A program made the translations under genes and the position numbers. Positions 14,109 to 14,137 of a DNA stretch of 14,137 bases are shown piece by piece. Below the pieces are notes generated by a model. That model searched no databases. It was given only the letters and a program-made list of their open reading frames with translations, and was not told where the DNA came from. Position 1 is the stretch's first letter; each line of letters starts with the position of its first letter. The stretch covers positions 1-14,137 of the forward strand of contig JBNJGS010000076.1 in NCBI GenBank assembly GCA_051747965.1, given 5' to 3'. This DNA is from JAQIBY01 sp051747965 (lineage in GTDB: Bacteria > Bacteroidota > Bacteroidia > Bacteroidales > ML635J-15).

Positions 14109-14137
14109 GGCAATAAAAAAGGCTGTTCGTTTTAAGA
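14109..14137 (-). terminator. Probable 3' half of a terminator from an upstream gene
   Basis: In the minus direction AACAGCC (14127-14121) is followed at once by six T and then ATTG. This is the usual end of an intrinsic terminator. The other arm (GGCTGTT) would lie beyond the window edge, so it cannot be verified here. Confidence 0.3.

Noticed and set aside
13934..14137. Possible gene in the leader before holB
   Set aside because: A 79-codon plus-strand frame crosses it, but it begins inside holB and has no ribosome-binding site or recognisable domain.

Overview
The window reads as chromosomal DNA of a Bacteroidota species, probably a Bacteroidales/Marinilabiliales-type or related free-living lineage. 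The evidence is the holB-ricT-gldH cluster (GldH is restricted to this phylum), a Bacteroidota-type promoter (TTTG then TAnnTTTG) before the TetR gene, an alkyltransferase-like protein of the PAHR type, and an Mrp ATPase lacking the CxxC motif. Every supported gene lies on the minus strand, so transcription runs from high to low coordinates. No tRNA, rRNA, insertion sequence or CRISPR array was seen.

From the right: about 200 bp of leader (13934-14137) precedes a tight housekeeping cluster. It holds holB (DNA polymerase III delta'), ricT (PSP1 domain), gldH (lipoprotein), trmB (tRNA m7G46 methyltransferase) and an alkyltransferase-like gene, with short gaps or overlaps throughout. A 93-bp gap with a TAnnTTTG element (9970-9977) leads into mrp and a small Nfu-type scaffold gene (Fe-S cluster handling). 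A GC-rich hairpin (8528-8557) then separates nfu from two glycosyltransferases that overlap by 4 bp.

The left 6 kb is the most distinctive part. A TetR regulator, whose promoter carries a perfect inverted-repeat operator, leads a run of a LolA-like periplasmic protein, two paralogous FtsX-type permeases and a MacB/LolD-type ATPase. After a 289-bp gap follows an outer-membrane beta-barrel gene cut by the window edge. Together they look like a dedicated Lol-like pathway: an inner-membrane ABC complex, a soluble carrier and an outer-membrane partner, with substrate unknown. Three details stand out: a textbook EF-hand loop inside the TetR protein; a 30-bp intercistronic hairpin built from 7-bp repeats, whose imperfect pairs are mostly G.U in the sense RNA; and three tandem 20-bp repeats just before the barrel gene.
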